This document shows, piece after piece, positions 10,665-19,580 of a DNA stretch of 64,000 bases. The first letter of the stretch is position 1, and each line of letters starts with the position of its first letter. This DNA comes from Streptomyces exfoliatus (GTDB lineage Bacteria > Actinomycetota > Actinomycetes > Streptomycetales > Streptomycetaceae). Below the pieces are notes generated by a model. The model was not told the DNA's origin. It saw only the letters and a list, made by a program, of their open reading frames with translations, and ran no database searches. The stretch lies in contig NZ_JNZP01000008.1 of assembly GCF_000725545.1 (NCBI RefSeq), forward strand, positions 62,001 to 126,000, given 5' to 3'. A program made the translations under genes and the position numbers.

Positions 10665-11213
10665 TCAGCCGTGCGACAGCCGGAACGTCATCTGGCCGAA
10701 GCCGACGACGTCCCCGGGGCGCACGACCACCGCGCCCGTGACCCGCCGCCCGTTGACCGTCGTGCCGTTCGTCGAACCGAGGTCGCGCAGCACCCACATC
10801 CCGCTCTGCAGCGAGAGTTCGGCGTGCAGCCGGGACGCCGTCTCGTGGCTGAGCCGCAGTCCGTTCACCGGGTCGCGCCCTATCCGCAGCGGGTACGGAC
10901 CGGGCAGCGGAAGCAGCAGCTTCGGCAGCCGCTCCGCGTGCCACGCGCGCCCCAGCTTCGCCGTGAACGCGGACATCCGCTCGACCGCGCCCACCACCCG
11001 CCGGGTCCAGGTGCCCTCGGTCCTCAGGTCGGCGGTGAGCAGGTCGAGTTCGTCCGGCCGCCGCGCCTGGAGCGCGCGCTCCATCCGGAAGAGGAACGTG
11101 TCGTGCGAGAGGCGGCCCTGAGCGGCGCCCTCACGGAGCAGCCCCAGCGCGCGGTCCCGCTCGGCGTCGGTCAGCCGAGGTGAGTTCGCCGGAAGCTCGA
11201 AAGGGGTCGTCAC
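10665..11213 (-). CDS. DUF1707 and FHA domain protein
   Basis: 182 residues. The N-terminal SHOCT-like DUF1707 domain (about 7-66: SPRLTDAERDRALGLLREG and RMERALQARRPDELDLLTADL) is followed by a basic linker and an FHA domain (about 105-182) with the core GRDPVNGLRLSHETASRLHA and DLGSTNGTTVNGRRV, the phosphothreonine-binding signature. Such proteins read Ser/Thr kinase signalling; the only Ser/Thr kinase in this window is the MFS fusion at 29004, and no direct link is shown. It is upstream of the P450-like gene on the same strand. Confidence 0.88.
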   Translation of the reverse strand: MTTPFELPANSPRLTDAERDRALGLLREGAAQGRLSHDTFLFRMERALQARRPDELDLLTADLRTEGTWTRRVVGAVERMSAFTAKLGRAWHAERLPKLLLPLPGPYPLRIGRDPVNGLRLSHETASRLHAELSLQSGMWVLRDLGSTNGTTVNGRRVTGAVVVRPGDVVGFGQMTFRLSHG

Positions 11214-11375
11214 ACCCGTGATTGTCGGCCCGTCGGGCCCGAAGTGTCCAGAAGGGCCCCCGCCGACGGCGTCCAGGGCCCGTCTCTGCGGGCCGGGTAA
11301 CTCCGTACCGGCTCCACAAGATCGCTGCTACGGTCTGCGGTCTCCACGCCCGAGACCCCCAGGGGGAAACACCAC

Positions 11376-12362
11376 GTGACCGCGTCTGCCTCGACCACGC
11401 ACGGCCTCGCCATACGTCCGCTCGCCGGGCCGGAGGAACTCGACCTGTTCCTCGGCCTCACCTACTCGCTCGACCACGAACTCGCCGACGACCTCGCCAC
11501 CGGCCGCCGGGTCCCGGAGTGGATGTGGGTGGCGCTCGACGGCGACCGGCTCGTCGGCCGGATCGCCTGGTGGACGAACAAGGCCGGCGGCGACCCGCAG
11601 GCCCTCGACTTCTTCGACCTCTCCCCCGAGCTGCCGGCCGCCGCGCGCGAGGAGATCGGTCTGCGGCTCCTGGAGACCGCGACGGCCGCCGTCATCCCGG
11701 CCGGGACGCAGCGCCCCGAGTTCGGGCGGTTCATGCCGGCGGACTGGCGCGAACTGCCGGAGACCCGCTCCCACCTGGAGTCCGTCTTCTCCGTCCTGGA
11801 GCGCGCGGGGGCGCGTCCGCTGGTCGAGCGGCTCCGTCTGGAATGGCGGCCCGGCACCCCCGTACCGGAGCCGAAGGGCCGTCTGGAGTTCCGTCCCGTG
11901 CGGGACCGGGAGGACCTCGTCACCCTGATGACGCCGGTGATGGAGGGCACCCTCGACGCGCACGGCCAGGCCGAGCTGGCCTCCGGGCTCACCGCGCGGG
12001 AGGCTGCGGAGCAGCACTTCGACGAGGAGTTCGCCCACTACTCCTCCCCGCGCGAGTGGTGGCAGGTGGCCCAGCTTCCGGAGAGCGGCGAGCCGGTCGG
12101 CTTCGTCGTCCCCGCGCGCAACAACTACCACCACACGATCGCGTACATCGGTGTGCTGCCCGCCCACCGGGGGCACGGATACATCGACGACATCCTGGCG
12201 GAGGGGACGCGGATCCTGGCCGCCGTCGACGTGCCCCGCATTCGGGCCGCGACGGACCTGGGGAACGTGCCGATGGCGGCGTCCTTCGCCCGTACGGGCT
12301 ACGACACGTTCGAGCGCGCGATCAACTACGTGTGGGACGCGCCGGGCGCGTCGGGGTCCTGA
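11376..12362 (+). CDS. GNAT-family N-acetyltransferase, two-domain type
   Basis: 328 residues from a GTG at 11376 with AGGGGG at 11361. The C-terminal half carries the GNAT acetyl-CoA loop (IGVLPAHRGHGYIDDILAEG) and the conserved end AATDLGNVPMAASFARTGY. The N-terminal half is a related but degenerate GNAT fold. It is clearly homologous to the protein at 34434-35333 (shared SPREWWQ, GHGY/GRGY loop and ATDxGNxPMAxxFAR). The substrate is unknown. It sits between the FHA gene and treZ. Confidence 0.85.
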   Translation: MTASASTTHGLAIRPLAGPEELDLFLGLTYSLDHELADDLATGRRVPEWMWVALDGDRLVGRIAWWTNKAGGDPQALDFFDLSPELPAAAREEIGLRLLETATAAVIPAGTQRPEFGRFMPADWRELPETRSHLESVFSVLERAGARPLVERLRLEWRPGTPVPEPKGRLEFRPVRDREDLVTLMTPVMEGTLDAHGQAELASGLTAREAAEQHFDEEFAHYSSPREWWQVAQLPESGEPVGFVVPARNNYHHTIAYIGVLPAHRGHGYIDDILAEGTRILAAVDVPRIRAATDLGNVPMAASFARTGYDTFERAINYVWDAPGASGS

Positions 12363-12442
12363 CTGCCAGGATGGTCGCGGTGGTCACGCGTTGATCCACC
12401 GAGTGTCCGCCGAGTGGCTGGTCCGTCGACGAGGGGATTCCC

Positions 12443-14194
12443 GTGCTCTTCGAGGTGTGGGCGCCGAGCGCCCGTGACCGGGTGATGCTGTCGCTGAACG
12501 GCATCGACCACCCCCTGGAAAGGGACGCCGAACGGGACGGCTGGTGGACCGGTGTCGTACCCGCCGAGGACGGCGACCGCTACGGCTTCGCCCTCGACCA
12601 CCGGCCCGTGCTGCCCGACCCGCGCTCGCGTCGGCTGCCCGACGGGCCCGACGGCCTGAGCGCGGTCGTCGACCACTCGGCGTACACCTGGCGCCACGAG
12701 TCGCCGCGCCTGCGGCTGCGCGGGGCCGTCCTGTACGAGCTGCACATCGGCACCTTCACCCCGGAGGGGACGCTCGACGCGGCGGCGGCGCGCCTCGGGG
12801 AGCTCGCGGGCCTCGGCATCACCCATGTGGAGCTGATGCCGCTGTGCCCGTTCCCCGGGGTGCGGGGCTGGGGATACGACGGTGTGGCGCCGTGGGCGGT
12901 GCACGAGCCGTACGGCGGCCCCGAGGCGCTGAAGCGGTTCGTGGACACGGCCCACGGGCTCGGCATGGGCGTGGTCCTCGACGTGGTCCACAACCACCTG
13001 GGCCCGTCCGGCAACCATCTGCCTTCCTACGGACCGTACTTCACGGACACCCACCACACGCCGTGGGGCGCGGCGGTGAACCTGGACGCGCCGGGCTCGG
13101 ACGAGGTCCGGGCGTACTTCCAGGGCAGCGCGCTCGCCTGGCTGCGCGACTACCGGATCGACGGGCTGCGGCTCGACGCCGTGCACGCGCTGGCCGACAC
13201 CCGGGCGCTGACCTTCCTGGAGGAGCTGTCGGCGGCCGTCGACGAGCTGGCGAAGGAGCAGGGCCGTACGCACTTCCTGATCGCCGAGTCCGATGCCGCC
13301 GACCCGCGCACGACCACCCCGCGCAGCCTCGGCGGCCTCGGTGTCCACGCCCAGTGGAACGACGACTTCCACCACGCCCTGCACACCGCCCTGACCGGTG
13401 AGTCCCAGGGCTACTACGGCGACTTCGCGCGGGCCCCGATGGCGGCGCTCGCCAAGACGCTCACCCGCGTCTTCTTCCACGACGGGACGTACTCCAGCTT
13501 CCGGGGCCGGCACCACGGGCGCCAGGTGGACCGCGAGCGCACCCCCGCCCACCGCTTCCTCGGCTACGCCCAGACCCACGACCAGATCGGCAACAGGGCC
13601 CTCGGCGACCGTCTTTCGGCCTCCCTCTCCCCCGGACTGCTCGCCTGTGCGGCGACCCTGGTCCTCACCGGGCCTTCGGTGCCGATGCTCTTCATGGGCG
13701 AGGAGTGGGGGGCGGGCACGCCCTGGCAGTACTTCACCGACCACACCGATCCCGAGCTCGCGGAGGCCGTACGGCGGGGCAGGCGGAAGGAGTTCGCGGC
13801 GCACGGCTGGTCCGAGAACGACGTCCCCGACCCCCAGGAGGCCGCCACCCGCGACCGTTCGGTCCTCGACCGCGCGGAGCGCGAACGGGACCCGCACAGG
13901 CGGCTGCTCGCGTGGCACCGCGAGCTGATCGCGCTGCGCCGCACCCTGCCGGATCTGACGGACCCGGACCTCGCGGGCGTGAAGGCGGCCTTCGACGAGG
14001 AGGCCCGCTGGCTGGTCTTCCGGCGCGGGGTCCTGCGGGTGGCCGTCAACCTGGGCAAGGAGCCGGCGGTGATCCCGCTCGGCACCAACGGCCGCGACCG
14101 GGTCCTGGCGGCCTGGGAGCCGGTCGAGACCCCGGCGGCGGACGGGGCCCTGCGGCTCCCCGGCGAGTCGGCGGTCGTCCTCACGGACGGCTGA
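12443..14194 (+). CDS. treZ: Malto-oligosyltrehalose trehalohydrolase
   Basis: 583 residues. A GTG at 12443 follows GAGGGGATT. An N-terminal E-set/CBM48-like domain (LFEVWAPSARDRVMLSLNG) precedes a GH13_10 barrel with ELHIGTFTPEGT, VVLDVVHNHLGPSGN, DGLRLDAVHAL holding the nucleophile (about 240), FLIAESD with the Glu (about 280) and GYAQTHDQIGNRA (about 377). It releases trehalose from maltooligosyl trehalose made by TreY. It is separated from treY by about 4 kb of unrelated genes, some on the other strand, so the three trehalose genes are not one operon. Confidence 0.93.
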   Translation: MLFEVWAPSARDRVMLSLNGIDHPLERDAERDGWWTGVVPAEDGDRYGFALDHRPVLPDPRSRRLPDGPDGLSAVVDHSAYTWRHESPRLRLRGAVLYELHIGTFTPEGTLDAAAARLGELAGLGITHVELMPLCPFPGVRGWGYDGVAPWAVHEPYGGPEALKRFVDTAHGLGMGVVLDVVHNHLGPSGNHLPSYGPYFTDTHHTPWGAAVNLDAPGSDEVRAYFQGSALAWLRDYRIDGLRLDAVHALADTRALTFLEELSAAVDELAKEQGRTHFLIAESDAADPRTTTPRSLGGLGVHAQWNDDFHHALHTALTGESQGYYGDFARAPMAALAKTLTRVFFHDGTYSSFRGRHHGRQVDRERTPAHRFLGYAQTHDQIGNRALGDRLSASLSPGLLACAATLVLTGPSVPMLFMGEEWGAGTPWQYFTDHTDPELAEAVRRGRRKEFAAHGWSENDVPDPQEAATRDRSVLDRAERERDPHRRLLAWHRELIALRRTLPDLTDPDLAGVKAAFDEEARWLVFRRGVLRVAVNLGKEPAVIPLGTNGRDRVLAAWEPVETPAADGALRLPGESAVVLTDG

Positions 14195-14211
14195 GGCTCC
14201 CTCTCCGGTGT

Positions 14212-15354
14212 CTACTCGACGATCGCCATCTCGTGCGGGGTGTTGTTGAAGCGGCGCCCGCCGCCGTCCTCGGTCGCCGTGACGATGTCCTCGATGCGGA
14301 CGCCGAAGCGGCCCGGGAGGTAGACGCCCGGCTCGATCGAGAAGCACATGCCGGGGACGATCGGCAGCTCCTCGCCCTCGATCATGTACGGCGGCTCGTG
14401 CGTGGTCACACCGATGCCGTGTCCGGTGCGGTGGATGAAGTACGCGCCGTAGCCGGCGTCCGTGATGACCTTGCGGGCCGCCCGGTCGACGTCCTGGCAG
14501 GCCACCCCGGGGCGCACCGCCTCGAAGCCGGCCTGCTGGGCCTCCCGTACGAGGTCGTGGATCCGCCGCTCCTCGTCGGTGGGTTCGCCGACGTGGACGG
14601 TACGGGTGGTGTCGGAGCCGTAGCCGTGCTTGAGGCCGCCGAAGTCGAGGACGACCATGTCCCCGCGTTCGATGACCCGGTCGCCGGCCTCGTGGTGCGG
14701 GTTGGCGCCGTTGGGGCCGGAGCCGACGACCGTGAAGTCGACCTGGGAGTGGCCGAAGCGCATGAGGAGGGCGGCGAGGTCGGCGGCGACGTCGGTCTCC
14801 TTGCGGCCCGCGAACGGGACCTTCAGGATCTCGCCGTACGCCCGGTCGGCGGCGGCCCCGGCGGCGGCGATCCTGGCCAGCTCGTGGGCGTCCTTGACGC
14901 CCCGGAGCATCGGCAGGGCCTCGGTGAGGGAGACGTACGAGGTGCCGGGCAGGGCCCGCTGGAGGCCGAGCAGGTGCATGGCCCAGGCGTTGTCGCTGAC
15001 GCCGAACCGTCCGTCGACGTCGAGCAGGGGCGCGGTGACGGCGTACGGGTCCTTGCCGTCGGTCCAGTCGCGCAGGGTGAGCGCGGCGGCCCCCGCGGCC
15101 TTCTCCGCGTCGGGGGCCTCCAGGGTGGGGACGACGAGGACGGGTTCCTGTCCCGCGGCGAGGACGAGGACGGTGAGGCGCTCGGTGATCGCGGTGGGCC
15201 GGTAGCCGGTGAGGTAGACGAGGTCGGGTCCGGGGGCGACGATGACGCCCGCGAGCCCGGCGTCGGCGGCGGACTCGGCGGCGCGGGCCATCCGGGCCCG
15301 GTAGTCGTCCGCGGTGAAGGGAACGACCTCTTCGGGGGCTTCCGTGCTCGGCAT
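14212..15354 (-). CDS. Xaa-Pro aminopeptidase / M24 metallopeptidase
   Basis: 380 residues from an ATG at 15354 preceded by GAAGGAG; a longer frame upstream overlaps the next gene. The N-terminal creatinase-like domain (DLVYLTGYRPTAITERL) is followed by the pita-bread catalytic domain with the dinuclear metal ligands DFGG, SDTTRTVHVG, HRTGHGIG, SIEPGVYLP and VRIEDIVT. It removes an N-terminal residue preceding proline. It converges with treZ with a 17-bp gap. The gene at 15432 lies directly upstream on the same strand and is probably cotranscribed. Confidence 0.9.
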   Translation of the reverse strand: MPSTEAPEEVVPFTADDYRARMARAAESAADAGLAGVIVAPGPDLVYLTGYRPTAITERLTVLVLAAGQEPVLVVPTLEAPDAEKAAGAAALTLRDWTDGKDPYAVTAPLLDVDGRFGVSDNAWAMHLLGLQRALPGTSYVSLTEALPMLRGVKDAHELARIAAAGAAADRAYGEILKVPFAGRKETDVAADLAALLMRFGHSQVDFTVVGSGPNGANPHHEAGDRVIERGDMVVLDFGGLKHGYGSDTTRTVHVGEPTDEERRIHDLVREAQQAGFEAVRPGVACQDVDRAARKVITDAGYGAYFIHRTGHGIGVTTHEPPYMIEGEELPIVPGMCFSIEPGVYLPGRFGVRIEDIVTATEDGGGRRFNNTPHEMAIVE

Positions 15355-15431
15355 GGGGGACTCCTTCTCGGCTTCCTCGACGTACAGCATCCTGCCGGGC
15401 GGCGCCTCCACCCGCGACCGGTCGGCGGCGG

Positions 15432-16391
15432 TCAGCGGCGGTCGGGGCCCTGGGCGATGAGCCGTTCCAGAAGCTCCTGGAAGTCGTCGCCGACGACGAT
15501 CCGCAGCTCCCCCCGCTCCCCGTCGTGCTCGCTGAGCTGGGTGAGCCTGCCGCCCTGCCACCAGAAGACGTACGGGCTGATGGCGCCCGGCACGTCCTCG
15601 TACCCGGAGGCGGCGAACGAGGCCATCGCGCCGAGGGCCGGGATGATCGAGGTGTCCCTGATGGGGTGGAAGGCGAGCTGGTGCCGGAAGGGAAGCGCGA
15701 CCAGGGCGCCGTGCTCGCCGATCGGCCGGCCGGTGACCCGCTGGACCACGCCGTCCAGGTCGAGGACCCGGCTCGCGGTGTAGAAGGAGTCGCCGAGGAT
15801 GATCTCGAAGCACATGCCGTCGGCGTCCCGGACGGTCTCGTGCTCCTCGACGGGCAGCCCGCGCAGGTTGCGCAGGGCCCGGTCGCGCAGCTGGGCGTGG
15901 TCCCCGAGCCGTTCGAGGGCCTCGTCGGTGAGCATCATGACGCTCTCGGGCAGGTCGAGGGCGAGGATCTCGTAGAGGCCGGGAGCGACGGTCCTGGCGT
16001 AGCCGAAGGCGGCGGCGTCGATGCCGTCGCCGCTGACGACCCGGGGGTAGAGCTGGGAGCGGATCTGCTCGGGCGGCAGGGTGTCGAGGGCGGAGGGGCC
16101 GTCCATGGCGCGGACCACGAGATCGATGTGCCGGTGGATCACGCCGGGCCAGACCCGGGGGCCGCGGGGGTCCTGGTGGCAGACGGCGGCGAGGTTGCCG
16201 AGGCCGAAGCGGCGTCCCTTGTCGTCGATGACGTGGTCGGCGTAGACGGTGACCTCAAGGCCGAGTTCGGCGAAGGTGGCGCGGACCCGGCCGCGGAAGA
16301 GCGCGGCCTCGCGTTCGGAGAAGTACGCGAACTCGGGGTCCCTCGGTGCGTCGTCGCCGTCCCGCCTGGGTCCTCGTCGCAGCCACCCCAC
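15432..16391 (-). CDS. Conserved cytoplasmic protein, DUF1444-like
   Basis: 319 residues, starting GWLRRGPRRDGDD. It has no signal peptide or membrane segment. Conserved-looking stretches are FGLGNLAAVCHQDPRGPRVW, LPPEQIRSQLYPRVVSGDG and ILALDLPESVMMLTDEALERLG. The overall pattern (HxD-rich middle and LYPRVV) recalls YtpQ/DUF1444 proteins of Firmicutes, a weak assignment made from memory. The function is unknown. It precedes the aminopeptidase gene by 77 bp on the same strand. Confidence 0.75.
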   Translation of the reverse strand: MGWLRRGPRRDGDDAPRDPEFAYFSEREAALFRGRVRATFAELGLEVTVYADHVIDDKGRRFGLGNLAAVCHQDPRGPRVWPGVIHRHIDLVVRAMDGPSALDTLPPEQIRSQLYPRVVSGDGIDAAAFGYARTVAPGLYEILALDLPESVMMLTDEALERLGDHAQLRDRALRNLRGLPVEEHETVRDADGMCFEIILGDSFYTASRVLDLDGVVQRVTGRPIGEHGALVALPFRHQLAFHPIRDTSIIPALGAMASFAASGYEDVPGAISPYVFWWQGGRLTQLSEHDGERGELRIVVGDDFQELLERLIAQGPDRR

Positions 16392-16440
16392 GCCCGCCCG
16401 CCTTCCGTCGCCGTTGCGCCCAGCGTAGCGACTGCGCGTG

Positions 16441-17322
16441 TCAGCCCCGGAGCCGACGGGTGAACTCGGCGACCGGGCAGTTCGGTTCGGCGGGCGCGCC
16501 GGGCGGCAGGAGGAGTTCGGTGCGGTGGACGAGCCGGGGTGCCACCAGGGGGACGGCGACGGCGCCGGGCACGGATGCCGCGAGGGGCGAGGGCAGCAGG
16601 GTCAGGCCGTGGCCCGCGGCGGCCAGGGCGAGGAGGGTGCGGGTGTCGGTGCCCTCGTAGCGCAGGGCGGTACGGAAGCCCCCGCCCGCGGGCCCGCCGT
16701 GCACGGCCCGCAGCCGGTCGAGCGGGACGCCCGCGGCGGGCGCGTCCAGCCAGCGGGCGTCGGCGAGGTCGTCGAGGCGGAGCCCGGACCGTCCGGCGAG
16801 CGGATGGCCCGAGGACAGGAGGACGGCGAGCGGCTCCTCGGCGACGCCGGTCGAGGCGAGCGGGGCGACGTCGGGCGGCGGGAGCGGGTCGCTGGGGGCG
16901 GCGATGCCGTCGACGAGGCCGGCGTCGGCCTCTCCGGTGGCGACGGCGACGGGCACCCGATCCGGGGGCAGACCGCGCAGGGTGACGCCGGTGGCGGGGA
17001 GCGCCGCGAGGGTGCGGGCGTGCAGGGCGAGCGGGGAGGCGGCGACGCGCAGGGTGGCGCGGGGAGCGGCGGCGAACCGGTCGAGGTCGGCGCGGGCCGC
17101 GTCGAGACGCAGGAGGAGCGGCCCGGCGTGTTCGAGGAGCCGCTCCCCGGCCGGGGTGGGGGCGACGGGCCGCCGGGTGAGCAGCGGGAGGCCGAGGTCG
17201 GTCTCCAGGGCGGCGATGTGCTGGGAGACGGCGGACTGGGTGTAGCCGAGGGCGCGCGCGGCCTCGGAGAAGGAGGCGAGGCGGGCGACGGTGACGTACG
17301 TCCTGAGGAGGTGCGGGTCCAT
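16441..17322 (-). CDS. LysR-family transcriptional regulator
   Basis: 293 residues. The N-terminal winged helix-turn-helix is typical (LRTYVTVARLASFSEAARAL and LGYTQSAVSQHIAALETDLG, residues 5-50), followed by a periplasmic-binding-like effector domain (about 90-293). The target is unknown. LysR regulators often control a divergent neighbour, but the adjacent upstream gene is on the same strand, 12 bp away, so it may lie in an operon with the TPR protein. The N-terminus carries no extra residues before MDPHLLRTY, which fits the family start. Confidence 0.9.
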   Translation of the reverse strand: MDPHLLRTYVTVARLASFSEAARALGYTQSAVSQHIAALETDLGLPLLTRRPVAPTPAGERLLEHAGPLLLRLDAARADLDRFAAAPRATLRVAASPLALHARTLAALPATGVTLRGLPPDRVPVAVATGEADAGLVDGIAAPSDPLPPPDVAPLASTGVAEEPLAVLLSSGHPLAGRSGLRLDDLADARWLDAPAAGVPLDRLRAVHGGPAGGGFRTALRYEGTDTRTLLALAAAGHGLTLLPSPLAASVPGAVAVPLVAPRLVHRTELLLPPGAPAEPNCPVAEFTRRLRG

Positions 17323-17334
17323 GGAGTCGTCGGC

Positions 17335-17883
17335 TCAGGACCCGTCGGGGGCGGTGAGGAGGGCGCGGGCGTAGTGGGCGAGGGAGCGGTTGTAGCGGGG
17401 CAGCAGGGGGGCGAGGGCGCCGAGGGCGAGGGCGGCGGCCTCGCGGTCGCGCCCGGTGTCGGCGAGGGCGAGGGCGAGGAAGGCGTCGACGGCTGTGCCG
17501 AGGGCCTGTTCGTCGGCGTCGAGCCGGTCGGCGGGCATGTCCCGCTCGGCGGTGAGGAGTTCGACGGCGCGGTCGGGCCGCCCGAGGTTGCGCAGGCTGC
17601 TGGCGAGCTGGATCACGGCCCGGCGGCGGCGCAGCCCGGTGAGGCCCTGGTCGAGGGCGCGTCGGTAGAGCCGGACGGCCTCCTCCGGCTGTCCTGTGGA
17701 GTCGTGGGCGGCGCCCTGTTCGAAGAGGGCGGCGGGGTCGTCGGCGGGCCGCTCGGCGGCGAGTTCGGCGACGCGGGCGCGGAAGTCGGCGGGTTCGTGG
17801 GTGTCGATCCGCTCCCAGAGGGCGGTGACGCGGCGCTCCCAGTCGTGGTCGTGGTCCTGGTCGTGGTCACGGTCGTTCGTCAT
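17335..17883 (-). CDS. Tetratricopeptide-repeat protein
   Basis: 182 residues from an ATG at 17883. An acidic His/Asp-rich N-terminus (DRDHDQDHDHDWERR) precedes TPR-like helices: FEQGAAHDSTGQPEEAVRLY, RRAVIQLASSLRNLGRPDRA and the following Ala-rich helices. It matches the actinobacterial TPR_5-type pattern, which mediates protein contacts; the partner is unknown. The true start is uncertain because no Shine-Dalgarno is clear. It is divergent from the amidotransferase gene, and the LysR gene lies 12 bp downstream. Confidence 0.78.
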   Translation of the reverse strand: MTNDRDHDQDHDHDWERRVTALWERIDTHEPADFRARVAELAAERPADDPAALFEQGAAHDSTGQPEEAVRLYRRALDQGLTGLRRRRAVIQLASSLRNLGRPDRAVELLTAERDMPADRLDADEQALGTAVDAFLALALADTGRDREAAALALGALAPLLPRYNRSLAHYARALLTAPDGS

Positions 17884-17979
17884 GCGGTTCAGCGTATCCG
17901 TCGGCGCATAAGCGTTCGTGATGGAGCGTGCAGGAATCATCGTTGGACGTGAACGGGGAGCGCCGCGAAGGATGACGGC

Positions 17980-18741
17980 ATGAACAGCACCGGCCTTCCC
18001 GGCCCCTCCCGGATCCCCCGTATCGCTCTGGTGGGCGACCGCTCGCCTCACGTCCGCTCGCACGTCCGCGTCCCCGTCCTCCTCGACGCGCTCGCCGAGC
18101 GGGACGGGCTCGTCCTCGACGCGTACTGGATCCCCACCGGGGACGCGGAGGCGCCGGGCGCGGTGCGGGGCTTCGACGCGGTGTGGGTGCTGCCGGGGAG
18201 CCCGTACGCGAGCGAGGCGGGGGCGCTCGCGGCGATCCGGACCGCCCGCGAGGAAAACATCCCCTTCCTCGGCACCTGCGGCGGCTTCCAGCACGCCCTG
18301 ATCGAGTTCGCGAGGGACGTCTGCGGTCTGGAGCGGGCGGCGCACGCCGAGAACGACCCGGCGGCCGACCCGGACGACCTGCTGATCGCGCCGCTCGCCT
18401 GCTCGCTGGCGGGTCACGAGGGTCCCGTACGGGTCACCCCGGGTTCGCTGGCCGAGAAGGCCCTGGGCTCGGAGCGCACGACGGAGCGGTACCACTGCGA
18501 CTACGGCCCGGACAGCCGCCACCTGGACACGCTGCGGGCGCACGGCCTGCGGTTCACGGGCGCGGACGAGGAGGGCGGGGTACGGATCGCCGAGCTGCCC
18601 TCGCACCCGTTCTTCCTCGCGACCCTCTTCCAGCCCGAGCTTTCGGGCGACGGCACCCGCCCGCACCCCCTGGTCCGGGCGCTGGCGACGGCGGCGACGG
18701 AACACGCGGGCCGGGGCTCCGAGGAGGACCGGCAGCCCTAG
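17980..18741 (+). CDS. Orphan class I glutamine amidotransferase-like protein (CTP synthase C-terminal type)
   Basis: 253 residues, ATG start. The protein resembles the glutaminase domain of CTP synthase without the synthetase part. The nucleophile region is FLGTCGGFQHALIEFARDV with Cys near 97. At the place of the catalytic His-Pro-Glu it reads LFQPELSG, so His is replaced by Gln. This family (CTP synthase C-terminal region-related proteins) is known as a stand-alone group; whether it is a glutaminase is open. It overlaps the kinase gene tail to tail by 4 bp. Confidence 0.82.
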   Translation: MNSTGLPGPSRIPRIALVGDRSPHVRSHVRVPVLLDALAERDGLVLDAYWIPTGDAEAPGAVRGFDAVWVLPGSPYASEAGALAAIRTAREENIPFLGTCGGFQHALIEFARDVCGLERAAHAENDPAADPDDLLIAPLACSLAGHEGPVRVTPGSLAEKALGSERTTERYHCDYGPDSRHLDTLRAHGLRFTGADEEGGVRIAELPSHPFFLATLFQPELSGDGTRPHPLVRALATAATEHAGRGSEEDRQP

Positions 18742-19373
18742 TCCATGGTCACCACGAGGTGCGCGCGGTCGCGGCCCGGGGCCACGAGACGGGCGTTGGG
18801 CTCGTCGGAGTCGAGGACCCAGCGCTCGGCACGGTCCCTGTCCTTGCCGAAGCGGACGTGCCGCTCCACGAGCCGGGGAACGCGGCGCGCGTCGTCGAGC
18901 TCCAGGTACCAGGCCTCGTCGAGGAGGGGCAGGACCCCGGCCCAGGCGCCCTCGTCGTGCAGGAGGTAGTTCCCCTCGGTGACGACGAGCGGGACGTCGG
19001 GCCCGACGGGTATCGACCCGGCGACCGGCTCCTCCAGGGAGCGGTCGAAGGCGGGCGCGTAGACGGTGGTGCCGGGCTCGGGGGCGCGCAGCCGGGCGAG
19101 GAGCGCGGTGTACCCGGCGGCGTCGAAGGTGTCGGGCGCGCCCTTGCGGCCGGCCCGGCCGAGGCGTTCCAGTTCGGCCTGGGCCAGATGGAAGCCGTCC
19201 ATCGGGACGAGGACGGCGAGCCCGTCGAGGCGGGCGACGAGCCGCGCGGCGAGCGTGGACTTCCCGACGCCGGGCGCACCGGCGAGCCCGAGGACGCGAC
19301 GGCGCCCCGGCACGGCGAGCCGCCGCGCACGGGCGGCGAGCCGGTCGAACTCCTGCGCGTCCATGAGGGGCAT
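18738..19373 (-). CDS. P-loop nucleoside/nucleotide kinase family protein
   Basis: About 211 residues from the ATG at 19373 (another ATG at 19364). The Walker A is GAPGVGKST (about 31-39), followed by VLVPMDGFHLAQAELERLG, the uridine-kinase/pantothenate-kinase-like substrate loop, and VVTEGNYLLHDEGAWAGV containing Walker B. It matches the fructose-transport/uridine kinase-like group that phosphorylates small metabolites; the substrate is unknown. Neither ATG has a strong ribosome site. It is convergent with the amidotransferase gene. Confidence 0.82.
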   Translation of the reverse strand: MPLMDAQEFDRLAARARRLAVPGRRRVLGLAGAPGVGKSTLAARLVARLDGLAVLVPMDGFHLAQAELERLGRAGRKGAPDTFDAAGYTALLARLRAPEPGTTVYAPAFDRSLEEPVAGSIPVGPDVPLVVTEGNYLLHDEGAWAGVLPLLDEAWYLELDDARRVPRLVERHVRFGKDRDRAERWVLDSDEPNARLVAPGRDRAHLVVTMD

Positions 19374-19564
19374 TGTCGCGCACCGGGGCGGATACGGGGG
19401 CTGCCTGCGGCCATGACCCTGTCCTCGCCCCCTGGACACCCCGCACCCCTCGTCCGAACCCTTGCCCGGACCCTCCCCCGTCCCTCGTTCGTACCCTCGG
19501 TACGGCGAGGGTATCTGCGGGGTCGACGCGGGTCGACGCGGATAGATTCCTGCCGCTTCCGCGT

Positions 19565-19580
19565 ATTACGTTGTAGTAAT
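19565..19580. promoter_or_regulatory. Inverted repeat and -10-like element overlapping a start codon
   Basis: ATTAC (19565-19569) and GTAAT (19576-19580) form a dyad that includes the first two bases of the ATG at 19579. TACGTT (19567-19572) fits a -10 placed 6 bases upstream of the ATG, which would give a leaderless transcript. A protein bound to the dyad would block transcription start. Confidence 0.4.

Noticed and set aside
9302..14194. Secondary-metabolite cluster around the P450-like gene
   Set aside because: No synthase, precursor or tailoring set is present; the neighbours are trehalose, FHA and acetyltransferase genes.
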